From MFD01213-c1 sp963704405 (GTDB lineage: Bacteria > Planctomycetota > Phycisphaerae > Tepidisphaerales > Tepidisphaeraceae), in NCBI GenBank assembly GCA_963704405.1, contig OY969903.1:310001-374000 (forward strand): DNA of 64,000 bases, given 5' to 3'. Made by a program: the position numbers and the translations under genes. Numbering within the stretch: the stretch's first letter is position 1; every line of letters begins with the position of its first letter. Under the pieces are notes generated by a model, which searched no databases, was not told the DNA's origin, and was given only the letters and a program-made list of their open reading frames with translations. Of the stretch, positions 8,817 to 16,954 are shown piece by piece.

Positions 8817-9653
8817 CTACGAAGCGCGTGCAACAGGGGCTATGCGCGACACAAATCCCGATTGCAGAAGAACTTCAATTTCGCCAGGCGGACGGGCCGG
8901 ACTATAGAGATACCCTTGCATCGTGGGGCAGCCAATGTTGAGAACCAGTTCACGCTGGATTTCGGTTTCGACCCCTTCAGCTACCAACCCCAGGCCCAGG
9001 CTGTTGGCCAGGGCGGCGATCGAGCGGATGACGGCGGTTTCATCGCGCCCTTTGGCCGGTGATCGGACAGCTCGGATCACCATCACAAATGCGCGATCGA
9101 TCTTCAGCACGTCAATCGGCAACTGCTGCAAGTACGCGAGGGAGGAATAGCCGGTGCCGAAGTCATCGATCGCGATGTCTACGCCGATCTGCTTCAGCAG
9201 TTCGAGCTTGTTCTTGGCATCGTGCATGTTCTTCATCAGGAGGCTCTCGGTCAGTTCCAGTTCCAGCCACTGGGGAGCCATGGAGTGTGCGTTCAGCGCG
9301 CCGGAGAGAATGTGTTCAAAGTCCGGCTGGGCAAATTGCAATGCGGAGACATTTACGGCAACAGGCACGCGAGGCAAGCCTGCCCCGGCCCAGGCCTGGG
9401 CTTGGCGTATCGCTTCATTGAGCACCCAGTTGCCGATGGGGACGATCAGGCCTGTTTCCTCGGCGAGCGGGATGAATTTGTTCGGCGGGACCTGGCCTAA
9501 TATGGGATGCCGCCAGCGAAGCAGCGCTTCCAGGCCGACCAGCTTATCAGTTGCATCAACCTTTGGCTGGTAATGCAGGCGCAACTCGCCTTTATCCATC
9601 GCACGGCGAAGCGCGTTTTCCAGGTCGAGCCGCTCGCGCATCCCGTGATTCAT
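8817..9653 (-). CDS. c-di-GMP phosphodiesterase (EAL) part of REC-PAS-GAF-GGDEF-EAL protein (frameshifted)
   Basis: This fragment holds an apparently active EAL domain that would hydrolyse cyclic di-GMP. The motifs are all present: LHYQPKV, GLEALLRW, VNVSALQF, LELTESLL, DDFGTGYSSL, LKIDRAFV, VAEGVET and MQGYLYSPA. It continues the gene starting at 11443. Homology passes from the upstream frame into this one at about 9731-9737; one lost base in GCGCCGCC gives the observed GCGCGCC. Restoring it yields an unbroken GGDEF-EAL linker (AALQKNADAALYAAKNAGRD). The listed start is only the first ATG of this frame. Confidence 0.88.
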   Translation of the reverse strand: MNHGMRERLDLENALRRAMDKGELRLHYQPKVDATDKLVGLEALLRWRHPILGQVPPNKFIPLAEETGLIVPIGNWVLNEAIRQAQAWAGAGLPRVPVAVNVSALQFAQPDFEHILSGALNAHSMAPQWLELELTESLLMKNMHDAKNKLELLKQIGVDIAIDDFGTGYSSLAYLQQLPIDVLKIDRAFVMVIRAVRSPAKGRDETAVIRSIAALANSLGLGLVAEGVETEIQRELVLNIGCPTMQGYLYSPARPPGEIEVLLQSGFVSRIAPVARAS

Positions 9654-11443
9654 TTCGGCAGTGAAGCGGCGACTGCGGTCGCGGCCGGCATTTTTGGCGG
9701 CGTACAGCGCGGCGTCAGCGTTTTTCTGAAGCGCGCCGAGTCGGCGCCGTCGTTTGGATACAGGGCCATGCCGATGCTCAGCGTGACGAACAATTCCTGC
9801 CCCAGCACATCCAGCGGCGCCTTGAATGATTGAATGAGCTGTTCGCCAAAACGCTCGACGGCGGCGTCGTCGGTCAGCTCAGGGAGGATCATCGCAAATT
9901 CGTCGCCGCCCATTCGCGCAAGCGTGTCTGTTTTGCCCAGCCCTTCCATGATTCGGGCGATCAGGCGGCAAAGCATCAGGTCACCGGCGTGGTGGCCGAG
10001 CGTATCGTTGATATTTTTGAAGCGATCGACATCCAAAAATGCAATCGCCACGTTGCGGCCATTGAGCCCGGCCTGGAGCAGCGCCTGCTGCAGGCGGTCT
10101 TCAAACAGTACGCGATTAGGCAATCCTGTAAGCGAGTCATGCTGTGCGCGATAGGCCATCTGCTCGGTCAACTGATGATGCTCGACGGCGACCGTGATCA
10201 GCTTGCCGGCCATGCGAAGGAAGGAGACGGCGATATCATCCGGCTGAATGTTGGTGTGGTGATAGACGCAGAACATCCCGAGCACATCGTCGCGGCCGGA
10301 TCGAATGAGCGATGACCAGCAGGTGTGAAATCCGTTTTGGGTGACCGACTCGCGAATTCCCTCCCAGACGGGATCGGTGCCGATGTCGCTGACGATCACG
10401 TCTTCCTTCCCGGCAGCGGCTTCATTGCAGAAGCGGGCGGTGAACGAATAGAGCTTTTGGTCCATCGCGCGTCGAATGTCATCGCGCAAGCGACCGGCGG
10501 GGTGGTGCAATGCTCCATCAAAGAGGACGACCGAATCGGCAACGCTGTCGGGATAGAGCTGTTCAGCCGCATTCAGAAGCTTCGCGATGACGTCCGTGAG
10601 CGGCCGGTTTTGGGCGACCATTTCCAGAACGACGGCGCGGTCCTGCTCGATTCCTTCGGCGCGTTTACGCTGGGTGATGTCGCGGGCGGATGCATGGATT
10701 TCAGAGAGATTGCCGGCGTCATCAGGCAATAACCGAAAGGAGAATTCGAGCCAGATGTATTGGCCGTCTTTTCGGAGGCAACGGAAAGTCGCCGGTTCGA
10801 TGCGCGTGGCGCCCTGGGCGCAGCTGCGGTTGATATAGCAGGCCGTTGCTGTCTGCACATCATCGGGATGAACAAAAGAACAAAGCGTGCGGCCGACCAT
10901 TTCCGCGGGCATATAACCCAGCAGCGGTTCGCAAGCCGGCGACACATAGAGATAAATTCCATCGGCGCTGTGGCGGGAAATAATGTCTGAAGAATTCTCG
11001 GCCAGCACTCGGAATCGCTCTTCACTTTCCTGGAGGAACAGCGCCTTCTGTTCGAGCAGGTCAACGAGATGCTTGGTCCGCAAAGAGGCGCGGACGCGAG
11101 CCCGCAATTCGGCTGGATCAAATGGTTTGACAATATAGTCAATCGCCCCCAGCTCGAGGCCCCGCAGCTTTTCCATCGTATTGGATGCGCCGGTAAGAAA
11201 GACGATAGGGATATCGCGCGTGCTTTCGTGCTGCTTGAGCCGGGCGCAAACGTCGAAGCCGTTGCTGCCGGGCATGTCGACGTCGAGCAGGATCAGGTCA
11301 GGGAGGATTTCCAGCGCCATCGCAAGGCCGGCAGGCCCGTCGAAGGCGGCGTAAAATTCCAGGGGTTCATCCATCAGCCAGATCGTGACCAGGCCGTGGA
11401 TGTCCTGAGAGTCATCAATGACCAGCAGCTTCTGGTTTTGCAT
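9650..11443 (-). CDS. Response regulator with PAS, GAF and GGDEF domains; N-terminal part of GGDEF-EAL protein (frameshifted)
   Basis: Residues 1-122 are a receiver (KLLVIDDSQDIHG, phospho-Asp in LILLDVDMPGSNGFD, Lys in IVKPFDP). Residues about 140-262 are a PAS domain with PAC (ERFRVLAENSSDIISRH, IHASARDITQRKRAE), about 270-425 a GAF-like domain, and about 430-590 a diguanylate cyclase with intact GGDEF (LARMGGDEFAMILPE). The inhibitory RxxD site upstream of GGDEF is degenerate (GKTD), so product feedback may be weak. The EAL half follows in another frame at 9653. The start overlaps the preceding hybrid kinase by 29 bases, which argues for coupled translation and a phosphorelay into this receiver. 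Confidence 0.9.
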   Translation of the reverse strand: MQNQKLLVIDDSQDIHGLVTIWLMDEPLEFYAAFDGPAGLAMALEILPDLILLDVDMPGSNGFDVCARLKQHESTRDIPIVFLTGASNTMEKLRGLELGAIDYIVKPFDPAELRARVRASLRTKHLVDLLEQKALFLQESEERFRVLAENSSDIISRHSADGIYLYVSPACEPLLGYMPAEMVGRTLCSFVHPDDVQTATACYINRSCAQGATRIEPATFRCLRKDGQYIWLEFSFRLLPDDAGNLSEIHASARDITQRKRAEGIEQDRAVVLEMVAQNRPLTDVIAKLLNAAEQLYPDSVADSVVLFDGALHHPAGRLRDDIRRAMDQKLYSFTARFCNEAAAGKEDVIVSDIGTDPVWEGIRESVTQNGFHTCWSSLIRSGRDDVLGMFCVYHHTNIQPDDIAVSFLRMAGKLITVAVEHHQLTEQMAYRAQHDSLTGLPNRVLFEDRLQQALLQAGLNGRNVAIAFLDVDRFKNINDTLGHHAGDLMLCRLIARIMEGLGKTDTLARMGGDEFAMILPELTDDAAVERFGEQLIQSFKAPLDVLGQELFVTLSIGMALYPNDGADSARFRKTLTPRCTPPKMPAATAVAASLPK

Positions 11444-12815
11444 AACTCTCCCGATCTACGTTGTATCCTTCCACGCGTCGGATTAATCCAACAAGCGAAT
11501 CAACCTCCGTTTTAATCTGTTCCATCGCCGCCCGGGTGGCGACGGTCTGCTCGGCCCTGGCGGCCAGTTCTGTGATCGTCGGGAAACCGTATCCCGCGCC
11601 GGCGCCTTTGAGCTGATGCAGTGCGCGCTTGAGCTCATCGAGCTCGCCGGTGCTGAAGAATCTGTTGATTGAATCAACTCGATCGGGAAGGCGATCGATG
11701 AATCCGGTGATGGCCTGCTGCATCGCCTGCGACGCGCGCTCGGAGCGGGGCATTACGGAAGGCACCGGGGTGATGCGATTGGGTTGCGCTGCTGGCGCGT
11801 TTGCCTGGGGCGGCTGGGATGCGGCGAAAGCCATTGTCGCCGGCGTTTGCGACGATGTCGCTGTGCCTGCCGGGGGTGTCGATGCAACTGCCTCATGTCC
11901 CGCGCTATTGCGGATGTAAGATCGCACGGTGCGAAGCAATAGTTCAGCATCGACAGGCTTGGTGAGATAGTCGGTGCAGCCGGCGGAGATGCAGCGAGCC
12001 CGATCGCCTGTCATGGCGTGGGCGGTGAGTGCGATGATCGGCAGATCAAAGCCGCGCCGGCGCAGCTCGCTGGTTGCGCCGTAGCCGTCGAGTTCGGGCA
12101 TCTGCATGTCCATCAGGACGACATCGAACTTGCCGCCGCGCACTTTTTCGACGGCGATGCGGCCGTTCTCAGCAATCGTCACTTCCGCACCGGCGCTGGT
12201 GAGGTAAAGCGAAATCAGTTGCTGGTTGTCGTATCCATCTTCAGCCAGCAGAATTTTTCCGGTCAGTTGAATCTGTTCGGAAACTTCATTGTTGCCGATG
12301 GGTTGAAGCATGGATTCGGTCATGCCGGTCATCCATTCGGTCTGATCGAGCGGCCCGGTATCGACCCAAACCACGAACGTGCTGCCTTTGCCGGAAGTTG
12401 AGGATACGACGACATCGCCGCCCATCAATTTCGCCAAGCGCTTGCTGATGACCAGCCCCAGCCCGCTGCCGCCGTATTTGCGGCTCATCGATTCATCCGC
12501 CTGAACGAACGGCTGGAACAAGCGGCCCATCTGCTCCGGCGTCATGCCGATGCCAGTGTCGCGAATTTCAATTTGGAGGCGGCCGGCGCCATCCATCTTT
12601 CGTGCGCTGACGATGACGTCGATCTGTCCGTTTTCAGTGAATTTGATCGCGTTGCCGACGAGGTTCATCAGCACCTGCCGAAGCCGCAGCGGGTCGGTAT
12701 GAATCTCCCGCGGAATGGGTCCGCTGAAATGCACGGCTAACACCAGGTTCTTAGCCATTGCGCCGGGCGCATCATGCTGCTCACATCCACAATCACCCGC
12801 GCCACATCGCAACAA
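11415..12815 (-). CDS. CHASE8 hybrid histidine kinase, ATPase-REC-HPt part (frameshifted)
   Basis: This part carries the HATPase domain (LMNLVGNAIKFTENGQ, DTGIGMTPEQMG, GGSGLGLVISKRLAKLMGG). A receiver follows (KILLAEDGYDNQQLI, phospho-Asp in VVLMDMQMPELDGYG, Lys in DYLTKPVD), then a Pro/Ala/Gln linker and a C-terminal HPt domain with phospho-His in ALHQLKGAGAGYGF. It continues the gene starting at 13885. The frame change lies in GCGCCGGGCGC at about 12760-12770; adding one base gives SSMMRPGAMAKNLVLAV. The first 20 or so residues of this ORF are out of frame. His-Asp-His organisation implies a phosphorelay whose likely acceptor is the REC-GGDEF-EAL protein encoded next. Confidence 0.87.
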   Translation of the reverse strand: MLRCGAGDCGCEQHDAPGAMAKNLVLAVHFSGPIPREIHTDPLRLRQVLMNLVGNAIKFTENGQIDVIVSARKMDGAGRLQIEIRDTGIGMTPEQMGRLFQPFVQADESMSRKYGGSGLGLVISKRLAKLMGGDVVVSSTSGKGSTFVVWVDTGPLDQTEWMTGMTESMLQPIGNNEVSEQIQLTGKILLAEDGYDNQQLISLYLTSAGAEVTIAENGRIAVEKVRGGKFDVVLMDMQMPELDGYGATSELRRRGFDLPIIALTAHAMTGDRARCISAGCTDYLTKPVDAELLLRTVRSYIRNSAGHEAVASTPPAGTATSSQTPATMAFAASQPPQANAPAAQPNRITPVPSVMPRSERASQAMQQAITGFIDRLPDRVDSINRFFSTGELDELKRALHQLKGAGAGYGFPTITELAARAEQTVATRAAMEQIKTEVDSLVGLIRRVEGYNVDRESYAKPEAAGH

Positions 12816-13885
12816 ATGTGCTCCACCGTCATCTTTTCCGCTTCGATCTTGCTGACGTCGAGAATATCGTTGATCAGCTCCATGAGATGCCGCGCATTGC
12901 GCCGAACCACCTGAAGGCAGTTGACGCGGTCCGACATGGTCTGCTTTGGCGCGAGCATCAGGTCTGCATAACCCAGGATCGCCGTCATGGGCGTGCGGAT
13001 CTCATGACTCATGTTCGCAAGGAACGACGTCTTGGCCGCACTTGCCTGCTCTGCGTTTTCCTTGGCCGTGGACAGGTCCGCATTGGTCTGGCGCAATTCC
13101 ATCGTTCGCGTCTGCACGACTTCTTCCAGATTCGCACGGTGCCGGATCAGCTCCGCGTCACGCTGCTGAATCTGAGAAAGCATCTCGTTGAAGCAATCGA
13201 TCAGTACCCCCAGTTCATCGCTCGCCCGCCGCGTGTTGGCCACGCGCACCGCATAATCCTTTTTTTCTGAAACCGTTCGCGCCGTCTTCGTTAGGTCCAG
13301 GATCGGACGGGAGATCACGCGCTGCAGGCGGTTCACCAGCAGATACGCAACGCCCACCGTCCCGGCCAGGACCAGCAGCATCGCCAGCGCCCCATCGCGC
13401 AGATGGTCCTGAAGCTGTCGCAGGTCGCTCCGGATATAAGCAAAGCCCAGTTCCTTGCCTTTCAACACGATGGGCATGGACACTTCAACAAACCCGCTGC
13501 CAAATCGCGCTTCGTTGAAGTGCGGATTGATCGGACCGCCGGCGACAGTTCCGTCGCGTGCATAACGGGCGAAGATCTCACCGCCGGGTGTATAGATTTC
13601 AGCCAGCTCAATATTCGGCTGGCTCCGCAGCGTTTTCAGGGTGGCCGCGGCGGCCTCGGTGTCGTTGAAGCTGATCGCCGCCGTGCAATTCCCTCCGACG
13701 ATGTCCGCATGCGCCACCACCGCCTCGACAAGCGCCACCTTCATCTGCCGATAGTCGTAAGCAAACAGCAACCCGCACGCCACCAGCAGCGCAACACCGG
13801 TGCTGGTCATGCTCAAGGCAACCAACTTGCTTCGGATGCTCATTTCGCGTCTGGCTCTCATCATGATCCTTCGCCGTTGATACAC
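12737..13885 (-). CDS. CHASE8 hybrid histidine kinase, sensor-HAMP-HisKA part (frameshifted)
   Basis: Two membrane segments (about 22-44 and 165-187) flank a periplasmic sensor. That sensor resembles the CHASE8 domain of the diguanylate cyclase YfiN/TpbB: HADIVGGNCTAAISFND, TLKTLRSQPNIELAEIYTP and GEIFARYARDG. A HAMP linker (about 190-245), a coiled coil and HisKA (SFLANMSHEIRTPM, His about 294) follow. The rest of the kinase is in another frame (11415-12815). The gene directly upstream encodes a YfiR-like protein, which in Pseudomonas binds and represses the CHASE8 sensor of YfiN. I infer an equivalent sensor pair here, with a kinase in place of the cyclase. Confidence 0.87.
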   Translation of the reverse strand: MYQRRRIMMRARREMSIRSKLVALSMTSTGVALLVACGLLFAYDYRQMKVALVEAVVAHADIVGGNCTAAISFNDTEAAAATLKTLRSQPNIELAEIYTPGGEIFARYARDGTVAGGPINPHFNEARFGSGFVEVSMPIVLKGKELGFAYIRSDLRQLQDHLRDGALAMLLVLAGTVGVAYLLVNRLQRVISRPILDLTKTARTVSEKKDYAVRVANTRRASDELGVLIDCFNEMLSQIQQRDAELIRHRANLEEVVQTRTMELRQTNADLSTAKENAEQASAAKTSFLANMSHEIRTPMTAILGYADLMLAPKQTMSDRVNCLQVVRRNARHLMELINDILDVSKIEAEKMTVEHICCDVARVIVDVSSMMRPAQWLRTWC

Positions 13886-13916
13886 ATTGCGGCACTGCCT
13901 TCGGTTGCGGTCTGTC

Positions 13917-14459
13917 TCACCGCTTGAAAATCTTCGCCAGCTTCATCAGCTTGGAACTCAGCCGGATCCGCGCCTTCGATGCGGCTTCCGGACTGATTTC
14001 GAAATGCACCTTGTTCTCATCCATGTAAAAGCGAATCACACCGCCGGCCCAGGGAAAATTGTCGGACTCTCCCACTGTTAAGATCGGCTGTTCAGCGACC
14101 CTGTTAAATATGTTTGCCAACTGGTCATCCTGGGCGGCGGGGACGAACAGCAGCCGGCACTGGTCAATTTCCTGCACCGAATTCAGTTGCTTCACCACCA
14201 TCGGATGACCACCAACGCTTTTGCCTTCGATCGCCGCCTCCAGCGCATGATCGAACGGGTCTGACCCGATAACACCGATCACAAACGGGCTGCTGGCGTC
14301 CGAAAACGAATCTGCCGGCCACTCGGCGAACTGAATGAAGTTGTAAATGAACGCCGCTTTAACCACGTATTCTCGCGTCGGTTCCGCGCGCACTCTCGCC
14401 GCGGGAATAGCACCCCCGAGCACCGCGAACAGAAAAATGAAACCTATCCTTCGTCTCAT
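13917..14459 (-). CDS. YfiR-like periplasmic protein (DUF4154)
   Basis: A protein of about 180 residues from ATG 14459. The N-terminus (MRRRIGFIFLFAVLGGAIPA) is a signal peptide with likely cleavage near ARVRAEP. The mature part begins REYVVKAAFIYNFIQFAEWP, the hallmark of the YfiR/DUF4154 family, and ends with VIRFYMDENKVHFEISPEAA followed by RIRLSSKLMKLAKI. In Pseudomonas aeruginosa YfiR is a periplasmic, redox-responsive repressor of the CHASE8 cyclase YfiN. Here it lies between a TonB-dependent receptor and a CHASE8 hybrid kinase in one minus-strand operon, with only 31 bases to the kinase gene. An input role for the kinase is inferred. An upstream ATG at 14492 would add 11 residues ahead of the signal. 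Confidence 0.85.
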   Translation of the reverse strand: MRRRIGFIFLFAVLGGAIPAARVRAEPTREYVVKAAFIYNFIQFAEWPADSFSDASSPFVIGVIGSDPFDHALEAAIEGKSVGGHPMVVKQLNSVQEIDQCRLLFVPAAQDDQLANIFNRVAEQPILTVGESDNFPWAGGVIRFYMDENKVHFEISPEAASKARIRLSSKLMKLAKIFKR

Positions 14460-14529
14460 GAAACCGCTGCAATTTATTTGAATGCCTGCCAACGTCCCTT
14501 TTTATCGGCCCTTCAATGCCGATCAGGAT

Positions 14530-16674
14530 TCAATAGCGAAACGTCACCTGCCCGTAGAACGTCCGCGGAATTTCCGTCGCCGTCCGGAATGTCGTGCTGT
14601 TGTTCGCAAATTCCGGATGCTGGTTGTCAAAAATGTTCTGCACCCCGGCGCTCAGCTCGAGGTTCTTCCGCGGCGTCCAGGTCACGCCGATGTCGCCGCG
14701 GACGTACGACGGCACATTCAGCGCCGCCAGCCGATCCACAAAGTACATGCTGATGTTCAGTTGAAGATTGCGCGTGATATCGAGATAAGAATGAATCTGA
14801 GCCTGGTTTTTCGGGCTCGTGTTTTCGTCCAGGCTGCGGATCAGGATATTGTTGGCGGTGACTCCGCCATGCTCGAAGATGCGCATGTTCATGAAGCTGT
14901 ACGACGCCGCCAGACGCCACGCCGGTGTCACCTGCCAGTTCGCCGCCACTTCCGCCGTATAACTTTCCCCGTATAAGGCGTTGGCCACATGCACCGGCAC
15001 CATCAAATGAGGCGGTGTCGTCACGAACGCAGGCGTTCCAGCCGCAAAACCCCGCAGGTCGCTGTATGCGTTGTAGGCAATCGACGCATCCACCGAGAAT
15101 GTCTTCGCCGGCTTCACGCGATAACCAAGCTCATATGCCATCAAAGATTCAGAATTGAAATCCCGCGTCCCGAATACTTCCGCCTGGATCGGCACCGGAA
15201 CACCAGTCACCATGCCCGGCGGCACCGGAATTTGTGCAATTTGCTCCCACTGGCTCGGTGTGCGCACTGCGCTGGATATCGCGCCCCACCAGGTGTGCTG
15301 CTCATTTGGCGTCCAGAGCGCCCGAATGCCGGGTTCATATTCAAACCCGCTCCCGCTGTTTTCCTCAAGCTTGGTCCCCGCGATCACATGAATGCGGTCC
15401 GGCACGACCGTGAGGTCATCCTGCACAAAAGCGCTGGCGAGATAATCGCTTCTTCGCTGCGGGTCCATCACTACCAGCGGGCCTGGCTCAACGTAATCAT
15501 CCCAGAAACGGTATTCCGCTCCCCAGATCACCTCCTGTCGCTCGCCAAGCGGAAAGCGGTGGTGAAATTCAATGTCGGCTATATCCATTTCAAATTTGCT
15601 CAGCTCGGTTGGCCGATACAGCCGGTCGTAGTATGCCTGCAGGGCAAAATCTGATTTGTCCGACACTACGTGCGTCCACCGCCCCAGCACGTCTATGCCC
15701 AGCGCATTAAAGCTTAAATTCCGCGGCTGCGTAAACGTCGGTGCTGTGAACGAAGGCACCAGTTCCGTCTCCGCTTCACGCGTATTGCTGGTGTCCATCT
15801 GCAACGTGAAGGTGTCGGCGTCAGTTGCGTAACGATCGATGCGAAACCCACCGCCAACCCCTTGCCAGCCATCGTGACCATCTGCTCCGTTGGCCATCGG
15901 AAAGTCGTAGGTGTTCTGATACTTCGCCGTGATGCGGAAGAACGTCTTGTCATCAATCTGCCCGCCGAACCGCACCCCGCCCGTCTGCTCGTAGTTGCCG
16001 CCTGTGCCGCTGACCAAAAGCCCCTGCGTGTCGCGCGCGCTCTTGGAGGTGATGTTAATGACGCCATTGACGGCGTTCGCGCCCCAAATCGTCGCGCCCG
16101 GCCCGCGCACCACTTCAATCCGCTCCAAATCCTCCATCAGCGGCTGCTGCATGTCCCAGAACACGCCCGAAAACAGCGGCGAATAAATGGAGCGCCCGTC
16201 AGACAGCACCAGCAGCTTGGTCGAATACACATCATTGAATCCCCGCGAGCTGATCGCCCAGGTGCTGGCGTTCAGTCTCGCCACATCAAGGCCCGGTGAT
16301 AATCGGAGCGCTTCCGGCAGGCTGCTCAAGCCAGACCGCTGAATATCTTCCTGACTGATCACCGTCACCGCGGCTGCGGTTTCCGAAATTTTCTGCTTCT
16401 GCCGCGATACGCTCATCACCTCCACATTCATCAGGTCTTCAAGGCTGAGATCGGTCAGACTTCCGCCGCTTCCCTCCGCGCTGCCGTTTCCATCAATTCC
16501 ACCAATGCCTCCAACACTTGCCGGCTGGCTTGCAGGTCTGCTTGTGGGCCGCGATGTCGGTGATGCATCCGCTTGCGATGCAGTCATCGCCAGCACGAAC
16601 AGGATCGCCGCTGAACTGAAACATCGCGGCGGACGACGGCGTGACGCGCCGCCGATTTTAGTTGGATTGCGCAT
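14530..16674 (-). CDS. TonB-dependent outer-membrane receptor
   Basis: About 714 residues from ATG 16674. A signal peptide (hydrophobic core AAILFVLAMTASQADA) leads to a T/S-R-P repeat linker (SPTSRPTSRPASQPAS). The plug follows: VEVMSVSRQKQKISETAAAV, LPEALRLSPGLDVARLNAS, ISSRGFNDVYSTKLLVLSDG and IEVVRGPGATIWGANAVNGV. Then comes a 22-strand-type barrel ending in the aromatic FYGQVTFRY typical of outer-membrane proteins. It would import a scarce ligand or sense one. Related receptors are repeatedly found beside YfiR-like and kinase genes, as here, which suggests ligand sensing linked to cyclic di-GMP. Ligand unknown. A further upstream ATG at 16749 gives a poorer signal sequence. Confidence 0.9.
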   Translation of the reverse strand: MRNPTKIGGASRRRPPRCFSSAAILFVLAMTASQADASPTSRPTSRPASQPASVGGIGGIDGNGSAEGSGGSLTDLSLEDLMNVEVMSVSRQKQKISETAAAVTVISQEDIQRSGLSSLPEALRLSPGLDVARLNASTWAISSRGFNDVYSTKLLVLSDGRSIYSPLFSGVFWDMQQPLMEDLERIEVVRGPGATIWGANAVNGVINITSKSARDTQGLLVSGTGGNYEQTGGVRFGGQIDDKTFFRITAKYQNTYDFPMANGADGHDGWQGVGGGFRIDRYATDADTFTLQMDTSNTREAETELVPSFTAPTFTQPRNLSFNALGIDVLGRWTHVVSDKSDFALQAYYDRLYRPTELSKFEMDIADIEFHHRFPLGERQEVIWGAEYRFWDDYVEPGPLVVMDPQRRSDYLASAFVQDDLTVVPDRIHVIAGTKLEENSGSGFEYEPGIRALWTPNEQHTWWGAISSAVRTPSQWEQIAQIPVPPGMVTGVPVPIQAEVFGTRDFNSESLMAYELGYRVKPAKTFSVDASIAYNAYSDLRGFAAGTPAFVTTPPHLMVPVHVANALYGESYTAEVAANWQVTPAWRLAASYSFMNMRIFEHGGVTANNILIRSLDENTSPKNQAQIHSYLDITRNLQLNISMYFVDRLAALNVPSYVRGDIGVTWTPRKNLELSAGVQNIFDNQHPEFANNSTTFRTATEIPRTFYGQVTFRY

Positions 16675-16954
16675 GTTTACACCACAGCAATAAATCACGA
16701 GCCTGTCGTCTTTTCCGGTTATGCCGGAACTAACGCCTGCAACGATCATTCATATCGGACTCCATGCCTGCGTTATTCAACACCGCTGTAGTGTTTCCAA
16801 AACCCCGAGTCTTCGTCCGGTAAGATGTGATAAAGAGGATATGAACAGGCGCTAAGCAAAAACCTGTCGTCGATTTTCCGCAAATCGGACGCGCTGTTTC
16901 TCCGCGTGAATTAGCGATTTCCTGCGTTTTTCTGCGGTCTGGCCGGATGGGCGG

